Source: ENR-C20 sp942493145
Lineage (GTDB): Bacteria; Bacillota; Clostridia; Acetivibrionales; DTU013
DNA length: 64,000 nucleotides
Assembly (NCBI GenBank): GCA_942493145.1
Contig: OW818679.1
Span: 4,154,001 to 4,218,000 of the forward strand
Reading direction: 5' to 3'
The translations under genes were made by a program, and so were the position numbers. Positions 7,953-16,788 of this stretch are shown piece after piece; the first letter of the stretch is position 1; each line of letters begins with the position of its first letter. Under the pieces are notes generated by a model. The model did no database searches, was not told the DNA's origin, and worked only from the letters and a program-made list of their open reading frames with translations.

Positions 7953-9185
7953 TTATTCTGTGCCAATAGAACTTTCAGTCTTGTCAACTGCGGTATTAAT
8001 GATCTCCTCAGGAACCGTTACCTCAAAGCCCCCATCATACTCAGTGTAATTTAATGTAATAGTCATACTTATTGTTGACTTTGTTCCATCGTCATATGTA
8101 TTGGTTCCTTCGCAATTCAGCACAATGCTTTTTACGAGATATGTATCCTTGTCAACATTGACCACCATGTCATACTTATCAAAATCCACGTTGGAGGCAT
8201 CGGTGTCCACATTTCCTGCGCTGCCACTCAGAGCCTCATTGTACAGCATGTTTAAAAACATGTCGCCTTTTAACACAATATCCCCTGATTCTTCATTCTG
8301 AGACAGGACAAGTCCCGCACCAAGAGGATCGGTCGCGCTTATGGCACTTACAGTTCCCTCGCTTGTAAACAGTTTTTCATATTCTTCCGAAGATAATACC
8401 TGCTTTTCCCAGGCACCTGTGTCCAGGTTCTTCCCATATACTGTATTGTCAGCATAATATTGTTCAATGTCCATTTTAAATATGGCCATATCCAGCAAGG
8501 TATGCGTGTGCAATGTCTTTTTCAGCCTGTCGACCTCCGAAGAAGCATTGGCAATTATTGTAAATGTCATTGCCCCCATTGCCGATTCAGCTGTCATATC
8601 CATGTTGAATTTACATTTATTCACCGAGTCGGAAGCTGCCTGTATTTTCTCAAGCAAATCCTTCATTTCATTGAACTCCGCCATATCCCTGATAAGTATA
8701 GCGCTGGAAGACCCGTCCCAGACCACTTTCTTACCCAAAACTCCGGAAACGAACCGCAGTGGAATGTAAAACCTTTGATTTTTCTCATATATTAAAGGCG
8801 CTATATCCAATTCAACAGGGCTGTCATTTACATAGGCAGTTTTGCTGCCCGCCTTCAGATATAGCTTCGTTGAATCCTTAAAGACTGTTACACTTTTCTC
8901 ATTGCCATCCCAGATGATATGCTGGTCATCATTTGTGACACCAAGATTTACAAGCAGTTCACGCAAAGGCAGCAAGGTCCTTTGACTGGAATTGACCGGA
9001 ACGTCTTTGTATGCTGTTAATTTACCATCCATGAGTATTTTGACATCCGGTACTTCAACAATCTTTATGACACTGTTCATTTGGGAAGTACCGGCTCCCT
9101 GGGCGTTATCCTCCGCAAAGGAAGCAACTGAGCATACGAAGAATAAAGTCAGACAAAATAGAATGGGCACCATGATTTTTTTCAT
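7953..9185 (-). CDS. Secreted protein with copper-amine-oxidase-like stalk domain
   Basis: Encodes 410 residues with a signal peptide (MKKIMVPILFCLTLFFVCSVASFA, cleavage near 24-25). Residues about 45-165 form one copper amine oxidase N-terminal (stalk) domain: ILMDGKLTAYKDVPV, RTLLPLRELLVNLG and RFYIPLRFVSGVLGKKVVWDG. Stalk domains are common in clostridial cell-surface proteins and do not imply oxidase activity. The C-terminal half (about 185-400) is a beta-rich domain resembling the DUF6612/LprG-type extracytoplasmic fold, with many threonines. The start has GAGGAGATGACTTA upstream. It stands alone, converging on the hydantoin operon. Likely a cell-envelope protein of unknown ligand. Confidence 0.8.
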   Translation of the reverse strand: MKKIMVPILFCLTLFFVCSVASFAEDNAQGAGTSQMNSVIKIVEVPDVKILMDGKLTAYKDVPVNSSQRTLLPLRELLVNLGVTNDDQHIIWDGNEKSVTVFKDSTKLYLKAGSKTAYVNDSPVELDIAPLIYEKNQRFYIPLRFVSGVLGKKVVWDGSSSAILIRDMAEFNEMKDLLEKIQAASDSVNKCKFNMDMTAESAMGAMTFTIIANASSEVDRLKKTLHTHTLLDMAIFKMDIEQYYADNTVYGKNLDTGAWEKQVLSSEEYEKLFTSEGTVSAISATDPLGAGLVLSQNEESGDIVLKGDMFLNMLYNEALSGSAGNVDTDASNVDFDKYDMVVNVDKDTYLVKSIVLNCEGTNTYDDGTKSTISMTITLNYTEYDGGFEVTVPEEIINTAVDKTESSIGTE

Positions 9186-9261
9186 TAAGTCATCTCCTCT
9201 ATCATAACGCTATTGAAAAATTTATGTCTCCAGATAACATTATCATTTTATTTACACTCTA

Positions 9262-9939
9262 TCAACGTGAAAGGGTCTCAGCATTACAGAAAAAATCATA
9301 TATCGGTGTCAGGTCTTTGAAGGCCCTTTTCAGAATATCGGGTAATTCCTTTGAAAATGCGAGCTTGAAGTCAGTCTGAGCACAATCGAAGTATATGTTT
9401 TTCCTGTCCAGCCATATCCTCAGATTTTCTGGCTGTTCGGGAAATTTACTTCTCTTGTACATTTCGCCGCCAATAATAAAATCCTTCTGGAATTCATAAC
9501 ACTTCAGTGCTTTTACTGCCGATGGGTGCTTACTGATTATCATTTCACGCATTTTTGCCATAGCGCCTGTCTCTGCGCCATAATATCCGACACCAAAACT
9601 TGAACCTTTCTGCCCTATCTCAAACCAAAAGCAGGGTGAGGTTGACATCCTTGATTTGTCCCTCAGGAAGACGATCCAGGCGTTATCCCTGTACATGGTC
9701 TTATCATTTGTAAAACGGGTATCCCTGCGGACCCTGGAAATGATTTTTGATGGAATGGTTATTATCTGCCCATCAATTTCCGAAACGACAGGCGCCAAAT
9801 CTATAATAAGATCTGCAAGCGGGTTGTATACGAATTGCTTGTATTCAGCCTTATGGCTGTCATACCAGGCTTTGCTGTTATTAATTCTATTTTCAAAAAG
9901 GAATTTCAGTGCATCTTCTGTAAATCCGGTAAAAGCCAT
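9262..9939 (-). CDS. DUF2461 family protein
   Basis: A 225-residue protein matching the DUF2461 family (TIGR02453): FTGFTEDALKFLFENRINNSKAWYDSHKAEYKQFV at the N-terminus, and RVRRDTRFTNDKTMYRDNAWIVF near residues 75-97 are the conserved segments. The family's biochemical role is unknown. The longest frame begins at 9954, but GGAGG lies right after that ATG and eight bases before the ATG at 9939, so I chose the latter. It stands alone between the stalk-domain gene and tRNA-Arg. Confidence 0.88.
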   Translation of the reverse strand: MAFTGFTEDALKFLFENRINNSKAWYDSHKAEYKQFVYNPLADLIIDLAPVVSEIDGQIITIPSKIISRVRRDTRFTNDKTMYRDNAWIVFLRDKSRMSTSPCFWFEIGQKGSSFGVGYYGAETGAMAKMREMIISKHPSAVKALKCYEFQKDFIIGGEMYKRSKFPEQPENLRIWLDRKNIYFDCAQTDFKLAFSKELPDILKRAFKDLTPIYDFFCNAETLSR

Positions 9940-10109
9940 GTCAAAAGCCTCCATAAAATGTTTTGATCCAAACCTTTTCTTTATTAATCATACCACATCT
10001 TGACATGGAATCACCTGTGCTAATTATTTGCAGATTGTCCAATAAATAAACTTCTAATAATTTCATTGATTTTAGAGACGAAATGTATTATCATAGTTAA
10101 ATGTAACGT

Positions 10110-10186
<77 letters not shown>

Positions 10187-10193
10187 GCAAAAT

Positions 10194-10229
10194 AGCGGCT
10201 TTCAAGGATTAACTTGAAGGCCGCTTTTG
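10194..10229 (+). terminator. Terminator of tRNA-Arg
   Basis: Stem AGCGGCTTTCAAG / CTTGAAGGCCGCT with a 6-base loop is followed by TTTTGTGTTTT. It starts 8 bases after the encoded CCA. Confidence 0.75.
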
Positions 10230-10230
10230 T

Positions 10231-10263
10231 GTTTTGACTACGTTTTGACTACGCTTTGACTAC
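10231..10263. repeat. Three tandem 11-bp repeats next to tRNA-Arg
   Basis: GTTTTGACTAC, GTTTTGACTAC and GCTTTGACTAC follow one another without spacing just after the tRNA terminator. No gene covers them. Short direct repeats beside a tRNA 3' end can be left by, or bind, a tyrosine recombinase, but no integrase or second tRNA fragment was seen in the window. Confidence 0.7.
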
Positions 10264-10298
10264 GTTAATCAAAACTCCTTTTGAAAATAAATGATAAT

Positions 10299-11042
10299 TT
10301 AACCAATAAACTGGCCGCCATCAAGATTGATAACCTGACCGATTACAAAGCTGGACTCCTCGCTCGCCAGCCAGGCTGCAGCGGCGCCGAACTCCTCAGA
10401 TGTCCCGGCTCTTCCCACCGGAATGTATTTGACATACTTATTTATATCAAAATCATCAGGGGATTTTGCCGGGTGATCGTTTATAAGACCGCTCTTAACG
10501 ATACAGTTGACGGTAATACACTTGGGAGCAAGCTCGCGGGCCATACTGTAGGTCATGAAGATAATTCCGCCCTCTGCAATGTTACCGCCCAAGCCTTCAC
10601 TTGGAAGATTGATTTTTGCCCCGCCGCTGGTCACCAGAATAATCCGGCCGGCTTTACTTTTTTCCAGATACGGAAGGGCCTTTTTTATTATCTTATAGCT
10701 TCCGATAACCTGATGTTCAAATTTACGCAACAATTCTTCATGCGTTGTTTCTGATAATGGTTTTTTCCTGTCTGGACTTCCATGATTCGTAATGATGACA
10801 TCTACAGAGCCAAACCGCTCATAAACATCGTCAATAACAGCATCATCCCCCTTTTCGTTGCTCAGAGCGATACAATTTTCCCCGTATTCACCTAAGGATT
10901 CAATGATTTTCGTCGCTCTATCCATATTGTGAGTTATCATTACGACAGTCATTCCTCCTTTTGCCAGAGCTGCTACGATCCCTTCACCTTGAAATCCGGT
11001 GCCGCCAGTCATAACTGCGATACGTCCCTCAAGCGTTAACAT
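10299..11042 (-). CDS. Short-chain dehydrogenase/reductase-like protein with degenerate active site
   Basis: A 247-residue SDR-fold protein: glycine-rich nucleotide motif TGGTGFQGEG near residues 11-20, a DVIITNHGSPD segment in place of NNAG, VTSGG for the catalytic serine strand, and the C-terminal LDGGQFIG. Where SDRs have YxxxK, the aligned stretch is GGNIAEGGIIFMTYSMARELAPK (split here as GGNIAEGGII then FMTYSMARELAPK), so Tyr and Lys are replaced by Gly/Asn and Glu. The later Tyr in TYSMAR lies in the following helix. The ATG at 11042 follows GGGAGGCTTGTGT. It stands alone with no obvious operon partner. It may be a non-catalytic or altered SDR; substrate unknown. Confidence 0.8.
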   Translation of the reverse strand: MLTLEGRIAVMTGGTGFQGEGIVAALAKGGMTVVMITHNMDRATKIIESLGEYGENCIALSNEKGDDAVIDDVYERFGSVDVIITNHGSPDRKKPLSETTHEELLRKFEHQVIGSYKIIKKALPYLEKSKAGRIILVTSGGAKINLPSEGLGGNIAEGGIIFMTYSMARELAPKCITVNCIVKSGLINDHPAKSPDDFDINKYVKYIPVGRAGTSEEFGAAAAWLASEESSFVIGQVINLDGGQFIG

Positions 11043-11250
11043 ACACAAGCCTCCCGATATTAAATATTTCGCCCTTTCGGATGATACACCATCATTCTAT
11101 TGACTCTGTTACAAAAAAACAAATCGATTTATAGCTGCTTTATTTCCGAAATGGAAATTCACTATAAATCAATCAGTGTATGTGATATCATAACAGTTGC
11201 AAGTTTATATTCGTTGAGTTCATGCTGTCTGTGGCAAAAAGGAGTTGCAC

Positions 11251-11670
11251 TTGAATAATAGCAAAAGGAACTATGTTTTTATAGCGGTAATGCTTATAGG
11301 AATGACGGCATATGTTATATTGAATGGTATTCCTTCTGTAACGATAAAATCTGACGATGATAAGCTTACCGTCAGTGGTCCCGACAACACTCAGTGTTCC
11401 ATGCTTTACAAAGATATTGTTTCAATCGATTTTATTGAAGAAGCAGATTATACAGCATTCCATGGTGGTTCCAGGAAAGACAGGTATATGTTTGAATCCT
11501 GGGAGTGCCAGTCCCTTGGGGTCTGTCAACTTTTTATCGACACAAGGATCAGTTCCTGTGTTGTTGTTACCAGTCATAATCAAACCATACTGCTTAATTA
11601 TGAAGATAACACTACAACCAAATCCTTCTACCAGGCATTGACAGATTTCTGGCAGAAGCACAGGAGTTAA
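11251..11670 (+). CDS. Small membrane-anchored hypothetical protein
   Basis: Encodes 139 residues with one N-terminal membrane segment (YVFIAVMLIGMTAYVILNGI) after a basic start, then a beta-rich domain (VTIKSDDDKLTVSGPDN, YKDIVSIDFIEEADY) that resembles small PH-like membrane domains. The TTG at 11251 lies six bases after AAAAAGGAG; the TTG at 11245 is closer to that site and less likely. No enzyme motifs are seen. It precedes the LysR gene by about 120 bases. Function unknown. Confidence 0.6.
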   Translation: MNNSKRNYVFIAVMLIGMTAYVILNGIPSVTIKSDDDKLTVSGPDNTQCSMLYKDIVSIDFIEEADYTAFHGGSRKDRYMFESWECQSLGVCQLFIDTRISSCVVVTSHNQTILLNYEDNTTTKSFYQALTDFWQKHRS

Positions 11671-11787
11671 TTTACACCCATTTTACATAGAGTATGCTAT
11701 AATTATAACGAAGCGGCTATGTCTCCCGCCTCGATATAATGCGCTCAGGCTGATCTTTTTTTAATGCAGGAAAAGGGGATGATTAAT

Positions 11788-12666
11788 ATGGAGCTGGAAC
11801 ACATCAGAGAGTTCTTAACGCTGGCTGAATCCGGAAACTATTGTGAGGCTGCAAGCCGTTTGTTCATCTCACAGTCTGCACTTTTTAAACACATTAAATC
11901 ATTGGAAAATGAAATTGGTGTTCCCCTGTTTATCCGCAACGGCAATCGAATCGTAATCAGTGATTTCGGCAGGATGTTTCTCCCCTATGCAACCAATACA
12001 TTAAAACCTATTGACCAATTCATTCATGAGGTGGAAATAAAGTGTTCTGAAAAATCCAACATGGTTCTGATTGGGGCAAACTATCGTGTCACAGAGCTTA
12101 TTGCTGAATTCAGGCAGCATTATGAAAAATACCAGATCCGTCTCCTTGAAAGAGGTGCCACCGTTATTGACACGATGTTCAAAGAAGGCTGCGAGATTGC
12201 CTTTGTTCGCAACTTGGAGGACCCGGAGGGAAAATACGTTTCAATTCCCTACGCGAAGGATCACCTGGGCGTTGTCCTTTATCCTTCCCACCCACTGGCA
12301 AGCCGGGAACGCATAAATATAATCGAGCTGCGACATGAAAACTTTATTTCCCCTTCGCAGGAACGGATTTCAGACGATCCAGTTTTAAAGCTATGTGAAG
12401 AAGCGGGATTTATCCCAAGAATCGTACTGAATGCCATTACAGGCAGCGAAGTGGCACGTTTAGTTTCACTTGGCCTTGGAATTGCCGTACTTAATAAATA
12501 TACCATCCATCAGAATGGTATAAAGATTATTGACCTTGAGCCGCTGGTGGAATATGACATATCACTTTGCTACCGCAAGGATATCCCGCTTTCAGCTGCC
12601 GCAAAAGCTTTTATTGGTTTCGTCAGGGAAAAGCAGCCAGTGCTTCAGGCAGTTTCTGACATGTAG
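11788..12666 (+). CDS. LysR-family transcriptional regulator
   Basis: A 292-residue LysR-type regulator. Residues 1-60 form the winged helix-turn-helix (MELEHIREFLTLAESGNYCEAASRLF, ISQSALFKHIKSLENEIGVPLF). The remainder is the periplasmic-binding-like effector domain. The ATG at 11788 starts at the family's usual position behind AAAGGGGATGAT; the frame is open back to 11764. It converges on the peptide ABC operon and is a candidate regulator of that operon or of the divergent SDR region. An inverted repeat that brackets the -35 of the operon promoter (18529-18555) would fit a LysR site. Confidence 0.88.
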   Translation: MELEHIREFLTLAESGNYCEAASRLFISQSALFKHIKSLENEIGVPLFIRNGNRIVISDFGRMFLPYATNTLKPIDQFIHEVEIKCSEKSNMVLIGANYRVTELIAEFRQHYEKYQIRLLERGATVIDTMFKEGCEIAFVRNLEDPEGKYVSIPYAKDHLGVVLYPSHPLASRERINIIELRHENFISPSQERISDDPVLKLCEEAGFIPRIVLNAITGSEVARLVSLGLGIAVLNKYTIHQNGIKIIDLEPLVEYDISLCYRKDIPLSAAAKAFIGFVREKQPVLQAVSDM

Positions 12667-12706
12667 CCACTTTGGGTCATGCAGGCCACAACGTCAAGGA
12701 GGTGTA

Positions 12707-12748
12707 TTTGTAACACATCATGAATATATAACAATGAAGTGTTACAAA
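12707..12748. terminator. Bidirectional hairpin between convergent LysR and oligopeptide ATPase genes
   Basis: Arms TTTGTAACAC (12707-12716) and GTGTTACAAA (12739-12748) are perfectly complementary around a 22-base loop. Position between two converging stops supports a terminator role, though T tracts are short. Confidence 0.5.
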
Positions 12749-12751
12749 ACA

Positions 12752-13708
12752 CTAATTGATTTCACGTACTCTACAGCAGGAAACAAAATGGTTAGGTTCG
12801 ACTTCTTCAAGGTTTTGAGGCTGCTGGCATGCTTCCGTCGCATAAACGCACCGGGAAGCAAAACGACAGCCGGGCTTGGGGTTGATGGGGCTTGTCAACT
12901 CACCTTTCAGCTGTATACGCTGCATCGGTCTGTCCAGATTGGTTGACGGAATCGCAGAGAGCAATGCCTTCGTATAAGGATGCAACGGATTTTTGAACAT
13001 TTCCTTCGTTGGACTTTTTTCAACCATCTGCCCAAGGTACATAACACAGATGTGCTGGGAAATCATGCGTACAACGGAGAGATCGTGCGTTACAAACATA
13101 TAGGCCATTCCCATTTTGTCCTGCAGGTCCATCAACAGATTCAAAACAGCTGCCTGAATTGAAACATCCAAAGCTGATACCGGTTCATCACATACGAGCA
13201 ATTCAGGATTCAAAGCCAGGGCTCTGGCAATACAGACACGCTGACGACGTCCGCCATCCAGTTCATGAGGATAGGATTGGCGAAGCCGCTCATCAATTCC
13301 TACAAGCTCCATTAATCGACTTGCCGTGCTCCTCATTTCCGCCCTGGACTGAAAGTGGCCTGAATACTTCAGCGGTTCCATGACGGTATTCTCAATCCTG
13401 AGACGGGGATTCAGGCTTGAATATGGATCCTGGAACACGATCTGAGCTTTTTCACGAACCTTCTTCAGCTCGCTTCCTGTAACCCGGGTGATATCCTGGC
13501 CTTTAAGATATATGTTGCCTTCAGTAGCGTCCAGAAGACGGATGATCGTTCGTCCCAACGTACTCTTGCCACATCCGGATTCACCCACTACGCCAAGAGT
13601 TTCCCCCTTGTTGATGGTAAAGCTGACATCATCGACGGCATGATTTATTCCAGCCGGAACTTTGAAATACTTCTTCAGGTGGACAACCTTAATGAGTTCT
13701 TCTGCCAT
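12752..13708 (-). CDS. Oligopeptide/dipeptide ABC transporter ATP-binding protein (OppF/DppF type)
   Basis: A 318-residue ATPase of the peptide-import family. Walker A is GESGCGKST (about 40-48), Q-loop FQDPYSSLNP, signature LDGGRRQR (the DGGRRQR variant seen in many DppF/OppF proteins), Walker B LLVCDEP and switch histidine TH near 205. The C-terminal oligopeptide extension (CRFASRCVYATEACQQ) holds four cysteines that usually bind an iron-sulfur cluster or metal. GGAGGCAGCTAAA precedes the ATG, which lies one base after the OppD stop. It is the last gene of the dpp-like operon. Confidence 0.92.
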   Translation of the reverse strand: MAEELIKVVHLKKYFKVPAGINHAVDDVSFTINKGETLGVVGESGCGKSTLGRTIIRLLDATEGNIYLKGQDITRVTGSELKKVREKAQIVFQDPYSSLNPRLRIENTVMEPLKYSGHFQSRAEMRSTASRLMELVGIDERLRQSYPHELDGGRRQRVCIARALALNPELLVCDEPVSALDVSIQAAVLNLLMDLQDKMGMAYMFVTHDLSVVRMISQHICVMYLGQMVEKSPTKEMFKNPLHPYTKALLSAIPSTNLDRPMQRIQLKGELTSPINPKPGCRFASRCVYATEACQQPQNLEEVEPNHFVSCCRVREIN

Positions 13709-13709
13709 T

Positions 13710-14687
13710 TTAGCTGCCTCCGTTCATGATACAGGCACAAAAGTGACCTGGAGTAATTTCTTTTACTGGAATATTTTCATTACGACAAGCGTCAGCAGCC
13801 AGCGGACAACGGGGATTGAAAGCGCAGCCCCTGGGAAGGTTTGTTGGATTCGGTGGCATTCCACTGATTGGTTTAAGTCTCGTTTCATCGGTATTCATAT
13901 CCGGCAGAGAATTAAACAGACCAATCGTATAGGGATGCAACGGATTTCGAAAAACATCTTCCTTTGTTCCATTCTCAACGATTCTGCCTGCATAGACAAC
14001 CGCTACATGATCACATGTCTCGGCAACAACTCCAAGATCATGCGTAATGAGAATCATCGATGTCTGGAATTTAACCTTCAAATCCTTGATAAGCTCCAGG
14101 ATCTGCGCCTGGATTGTCACGTCCAGCGCCGTTGTCGGTTCATCAGCCAGTATCAGCTCCGGATTGCAGGCAAGTGCCATTGCAATGACAACCCGCTGCT
14201 TCATTCCTCCAGAAAACTGGTGAGGGTATTCCACGTAGCGCTCTGCCGGTATTCCAACAATCTCAAGTATCTTGCCGGCTTCCTTCATACCAGTCTGCCT
14301 GTCATAATCATTGTGCAGCAGCAGAACCTCCAATATCTGGTCACCGATTGTCATCAAGGGATTGAGTGCCGTCATCGGATCCTGGAATATCATCGCAATT
14401 TTCTGGCCGCGGATATGCAGCATTTCATCATTTTTCTTCTTAAGCAAGTCCTCTCCGTCAAGCCATATTTCTCCGGCTTTAACCTTCGCAGGCGGATCCG
14501 GCAGAATTCCCATTATGGCCTTTGCTATCGTGGTCTTTCCGGCTCCGGTCTCTCCTACAAGGCCCAGCGTCATTCCCTTATCAACCTGAAAAGACACGCC
14601 GTTCACCGCATGTACGATTTTTCTCGCCTGAGTGTAATAAACCTCCAGGTTCTTCACTGAGAGGAATGTTCTATTTTGCTCGGTCAT
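13710..14687 (-). CDS. Oligopeptide/dipeptide ABC transporter ATP-binding protein (OppD/DppD type)
   Basis: A 325-residue ATPase with Walker A GETGAGKTT (about 40-48), Q-loop FQDPMTALNP, signature FSGGMKQR, Walker B LILADEP and switch LITHDLG. The C-terminal oligopeptide domain contains GCAFNPRCPLAADAC. It pairs with the OppF-type ATPase immediately downstream. GGAGAGGGAAACA precedes its ATG. It is separated from the permease gene upstream by about 150 bases of stacked palindromes, which may change expression of the ATPases relative to the permeases. Confidence 0.92.
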   Translation of the reverse strand: MTEQNRTFLSVKNLEVYYTQARKIVHAVNGVSFQVDKGMTLGLVGETGAGKTTIAKAIMGILPDPPAKVKAGEIWLDGEDLLKKKNDEMLHIRGQKIAMIFQDPMTALNPLMTIGDQILEVLLLHNDYDRQTGMKEAGKILEIVGIPAERYVEYPHQFSGGMKQRVVIAMALACNPELILADEPTTALDVTIQAQILELIKDLKVKFQTSMILITHDLGVVAETCDHVAVVYAGRIVENGTKEDVFRNPLHPYTIGLFNSLPDMNTDETRLKPISGMPPNPTNLPRGCAFNPRCPLAADACRNENIPVKEITPGHFCACIMNGGS

Positions 14688-14716
14688 TGTTTCCCTCTCC
14701 TTTTTTCAATTTCCAA

Positions 14717-14837
14717 TGGGGGCAAGCCCCCATACCCCCTCGCTACGGGCGGAATGAATCCGCCCTACGCTACGCTTCGCGCGCCCCGCTTACACGTGGC
14801 GTTTGAACAACGTCACTGGGGACTGATGACGTTGTTC
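14717..14837. repeat. Three stacked palindromes inside the peptide ABC operon
   Basis: Three inverted repeats sit in one gap: TGGGGGC/GCCCCCA (14717-14732), GGGCGGA/TCCGCCC (14747-14765) and GAACAACGTCA/TGACGTTGTTC (arms 14805-14815 and 14827-14837). The last arm overlaps the stop codon of the permease gene. The GC-rich core (TACGCTACGCTTCGCGCGCC) differs from the neighbouring coding DNA. It may be a mobile intergenic repeat and an attenuator or mRNA processing site. Confidence 0.65.
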
Positions 14838-15714
14838 AGTCTCTCAGCTTGGGATCCAGTGCATCGCGGATGCCATCGCCCATCAGGTTGATGGCAAAAA
14901 CCGTTATCGCAATTGCAATGCCGGGAACCATAAGCATATGAGGATATGTTCTTATATAAGCACGGCCGTCGGAAAGCATGGCTCCCCATTCGGGATTTGG
15001 CGGTTGTATGCCCAGACCGATATAGGAAAGGGATGCTGCCATGATCATCATCATCCCTATTCCCATTGTCGTAACGACAATTATCGGCTGGATGACATTC
15101 GGCAGCAGGTGACGGAACATGATCGACAGGCTGGGACAGTTGAAGGACTGTGCTGCCTCAATATATTCCTTCGTCCGCTCGGTGAGAATCTGTCCACGGA
15201 TCATGCGGACTATACCCGGAACACTGCCAACCGACAGGGCAATCACCGTAGAAAGGAAACTGGAACCCATGACATTGGAGATCAGTATGCAAAGGAGCAT
15301 AGCCGGCAGGGCAGACCAGACGTCCATCAAACGCATGATGACCGCTTCCGTTCTATTCCCGACGTACCCTGCAATGGAACCGATAATGACACCTATTATT
15401 GCCCCCAATACAGAGGCGCAAATGCCTAGAGACAATGAGTAGCGTCCCCCGTACAGCAGGCGGGTCAGCATATCCCTTCCCATTGCATCACAGCCCAGCC
15501 AGTGGGAAGCTGAGGGTTTGGCATACATATTCACCAGGTCGACCTGATTCACGTCATAGGGTGAAAAGAAGGGACCAAGCAGACATAATAAAAACGCACC
15601 AGCCAATAATATAACACCAAGCTTTGAACTGAAGGACTTTGTCATCCGTTGTAAAAAGTCCATCCACAAGCTGGAGCTCTGCCTCTTCTGCTTCGTTTCA
15701 ACTGTTGCTTCCAT
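14836..15714 (-). CDS. Peptide ABC transporter permease (OppC/DppC type)
   Basis: A 292-residue permease with an N-terminal cytoplasmic tail, one early membrane helix (LGVILLAGAFLLCLLGPFF), a periplasmic loop with HWLGCDAMGRDMLTRLLYGGR, and five further helices. The EAA-type ATPase contact loop is EAAQSFNCPSLSIMFRHLLPN. These match the OppC/DppC family. The frame is open upstream to 15780, but the ATG at 15714 has AAGGTGGTTTAACG before it and lies just after the DppB-type stop, which fits an operon start. Confidence 0.92.
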   Translation of the reverse strand: MEATVETKQKRQSSSLWMDFLQRMTKSFSSKLGVILLAGAFLLCLLGPFFSPYDVNQVDLVNMYAKPSASHWLGCDAMGRDMLTRLLYGGRYSLSLGICASVLGAIIGVIIGSIAGYVGNRTEAVIMRLMDVWSALPAMLLCILISNVMGSSFLSTVIALSVGSVPGIVRMIRGQILTERTKEYIEAAQSFNCPSLSIMFRHLLPNVIQPIIVVTTMGIGMMMIMAASLSYIGLGIQPPNPEWGAMLSDGRAYIRTYPHMLMVPGIAIAITVFAINLMGDGIRDALDPKLRD

Positions 15715-15716
15715 CG

Positions 15717-16664
15717 TTAAACCACCTTCTTTCTCTTGCTGTACTGTGCTTTGATTCGCGGGTCCAAAAAGGCATAGCACAGGTCCATAATCAGTATGGC
15801 AACGGAGGTAAACAACGCAAAGAAAACAACGCAGGCCCGTACGACAGGATAGTCGTGCTGTCCTACGCCTGACAGCATAAATGCACCAACACCCGGTATG
15901 GAGAAAACGGTTTCAATGACCGGAGTACCGGCAACAATCGTCGCAAGTCCGCCGCCAACCCCGGTGATGATCGGCATCAACGCGTTGGGAAGCATATGCC
16001 GTCGTGTAATCACACTTTCCTTCTGCCCTTTTGCTCTTGCTGTCGTAACAAAATCCGCCCTGATAACTTCCAGCATACTGGAACGCGCCTGGCGGGCATT
16101 GATGGCTATGCCTCCAAGGCTGCTGGATATTATGGGCAAAATATAACTTTTCCAGCTGTCGATACCATACGCAGGCACCCAGCCTAACTTAAGAGCAAAG
16201 AGCAGGATCAGAAGTAAGGCTACAAAAAAATCAGGGGCTGAAATGAATACCATGGCGATGATCATGACGAAAGAATCCTGGAATTTGCCCTCATTTCTGC
16301 CGGCAATAATTCCAAGAATCGTACCGAAAATTACATTCAGGATCATCGCGCACAGGCCGATTGTCAAGGTTCTCGGAAGGCGAACCAGCAATTCATCCAT
16401 TACGGGAGAATCAAAAACCCATGAAATCCCAAAGTCCAATCGGATAAATGTATTATACATATAGCTGCCCAGCTGAACCAGATAGGGCTGATCCACTCCG
16501 ATGGCAGCTCTCTTTAATTTCAATACATCCTCTGTGGCGAAAGGTCCCAGAAGTATTTTCGCAACATCGCCGGGAACCAGATAGGTAAGAGTGAATACCA
16601 CAAAGCCGGCACACAACATGATGACGATCATCAAGAGGAGACGCCTGATTATATACCTGTGCAT
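15717..16664 (-). CDS. Peptide ABC transporter permease (OppB/DppB type)
   Basis: A 315-residue permease with six hydrophobic segments. It begins MHRYIIRRLLLMIVIMLCAGFVVFTLTYLVPGD, the common OppB/DppB N-terminus, and has the ATPase contact loop TTARAKGQKESVITRRHMLPNAL and the ETVFSIPGVG segment. AGTAGGAGGGCATTTC precedes the ATG. It follows the binding-protein gene by about 125 bases, with a hairpin in the gap, and pairs with the OppC-type permease. Confidence 0.93.
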   Translation of the reverse strand: MHRYIIRRLLLMIVIMLCAGFVVFTLTYLVPGDVAKILLGPFATEDVLKLKRAAIGVDQPYLVQLGSYMYNTFIRLDFGISWVFDSPVMDELLVRLPRTLTIGLCAMILNVIFGTILGIIAGRNEGKFQDSFVMIIAMVFISAPDFFVALLLILLFALKLGWVPAYGIDSWKSYILPIISSSLGGIAINARQARSSMLEVIRADFVTTARAKGQKESVITRRHMLPNALMPIITGVGGGLATIVAGTPVIETVFSIPGVGAFMLSGVGQHDYPVVRACVVFFALFTSVAILIMDLCYAFLDPRIKAQYSKRKKVV

Positions 16665-16731
16665 GAAATGCCCTCCTACTTAAGTCCATTGACTCGATAT
16701 AAAATAATCCAGCGCTGCTCCTTTTTCAGGA

Positions 16732-16764
16732 AAGAAAGGCACCAGCCGGAGCCGGCGCCTTTCT
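16732..16764 (-). terminator. Hairpin between binding protein and permease genes
   Basis: On the reverse strand AGAAAGGCGCCGG pairs with CCGGCTGGTGCCTTTCT, followed by TTCC. This is a likely partial terminator or mRNA-stabilising hairpin that keeps binding protein levels above those of the membrane subunits. Confidence 0.55.
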
Positions 16765-16788
16765 TCAACCTGGACAATCAGCCGCGTA

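Noticed and set aside
10830..10900. YSMAR in the SDR read as the catalytic YxxxK with Arg for Lys
   Set aside because: The stretch TYSMARELAPK aligns with the helix after the active site (LTRSLAxELAPK), so it is not the catalytic motif; exact position was judged by pattern, not by alignment software.
12698..12712. AAGGAGGTGTATTTG, a strong ribosome-binding-like site after the LysR gene
   Set aside because: The TTG that follows is directly followed by TAA, so no protein can be made. It may be a decayed gene start.
13662..14660. A 332-codon open frame on the plus strand opposite the peptide ATPase genes
   Set aside because: It runs antisense through two genes with clear Walker motifs, has no ribosome binding site and an improbable composition (many His, Arg, Cys).
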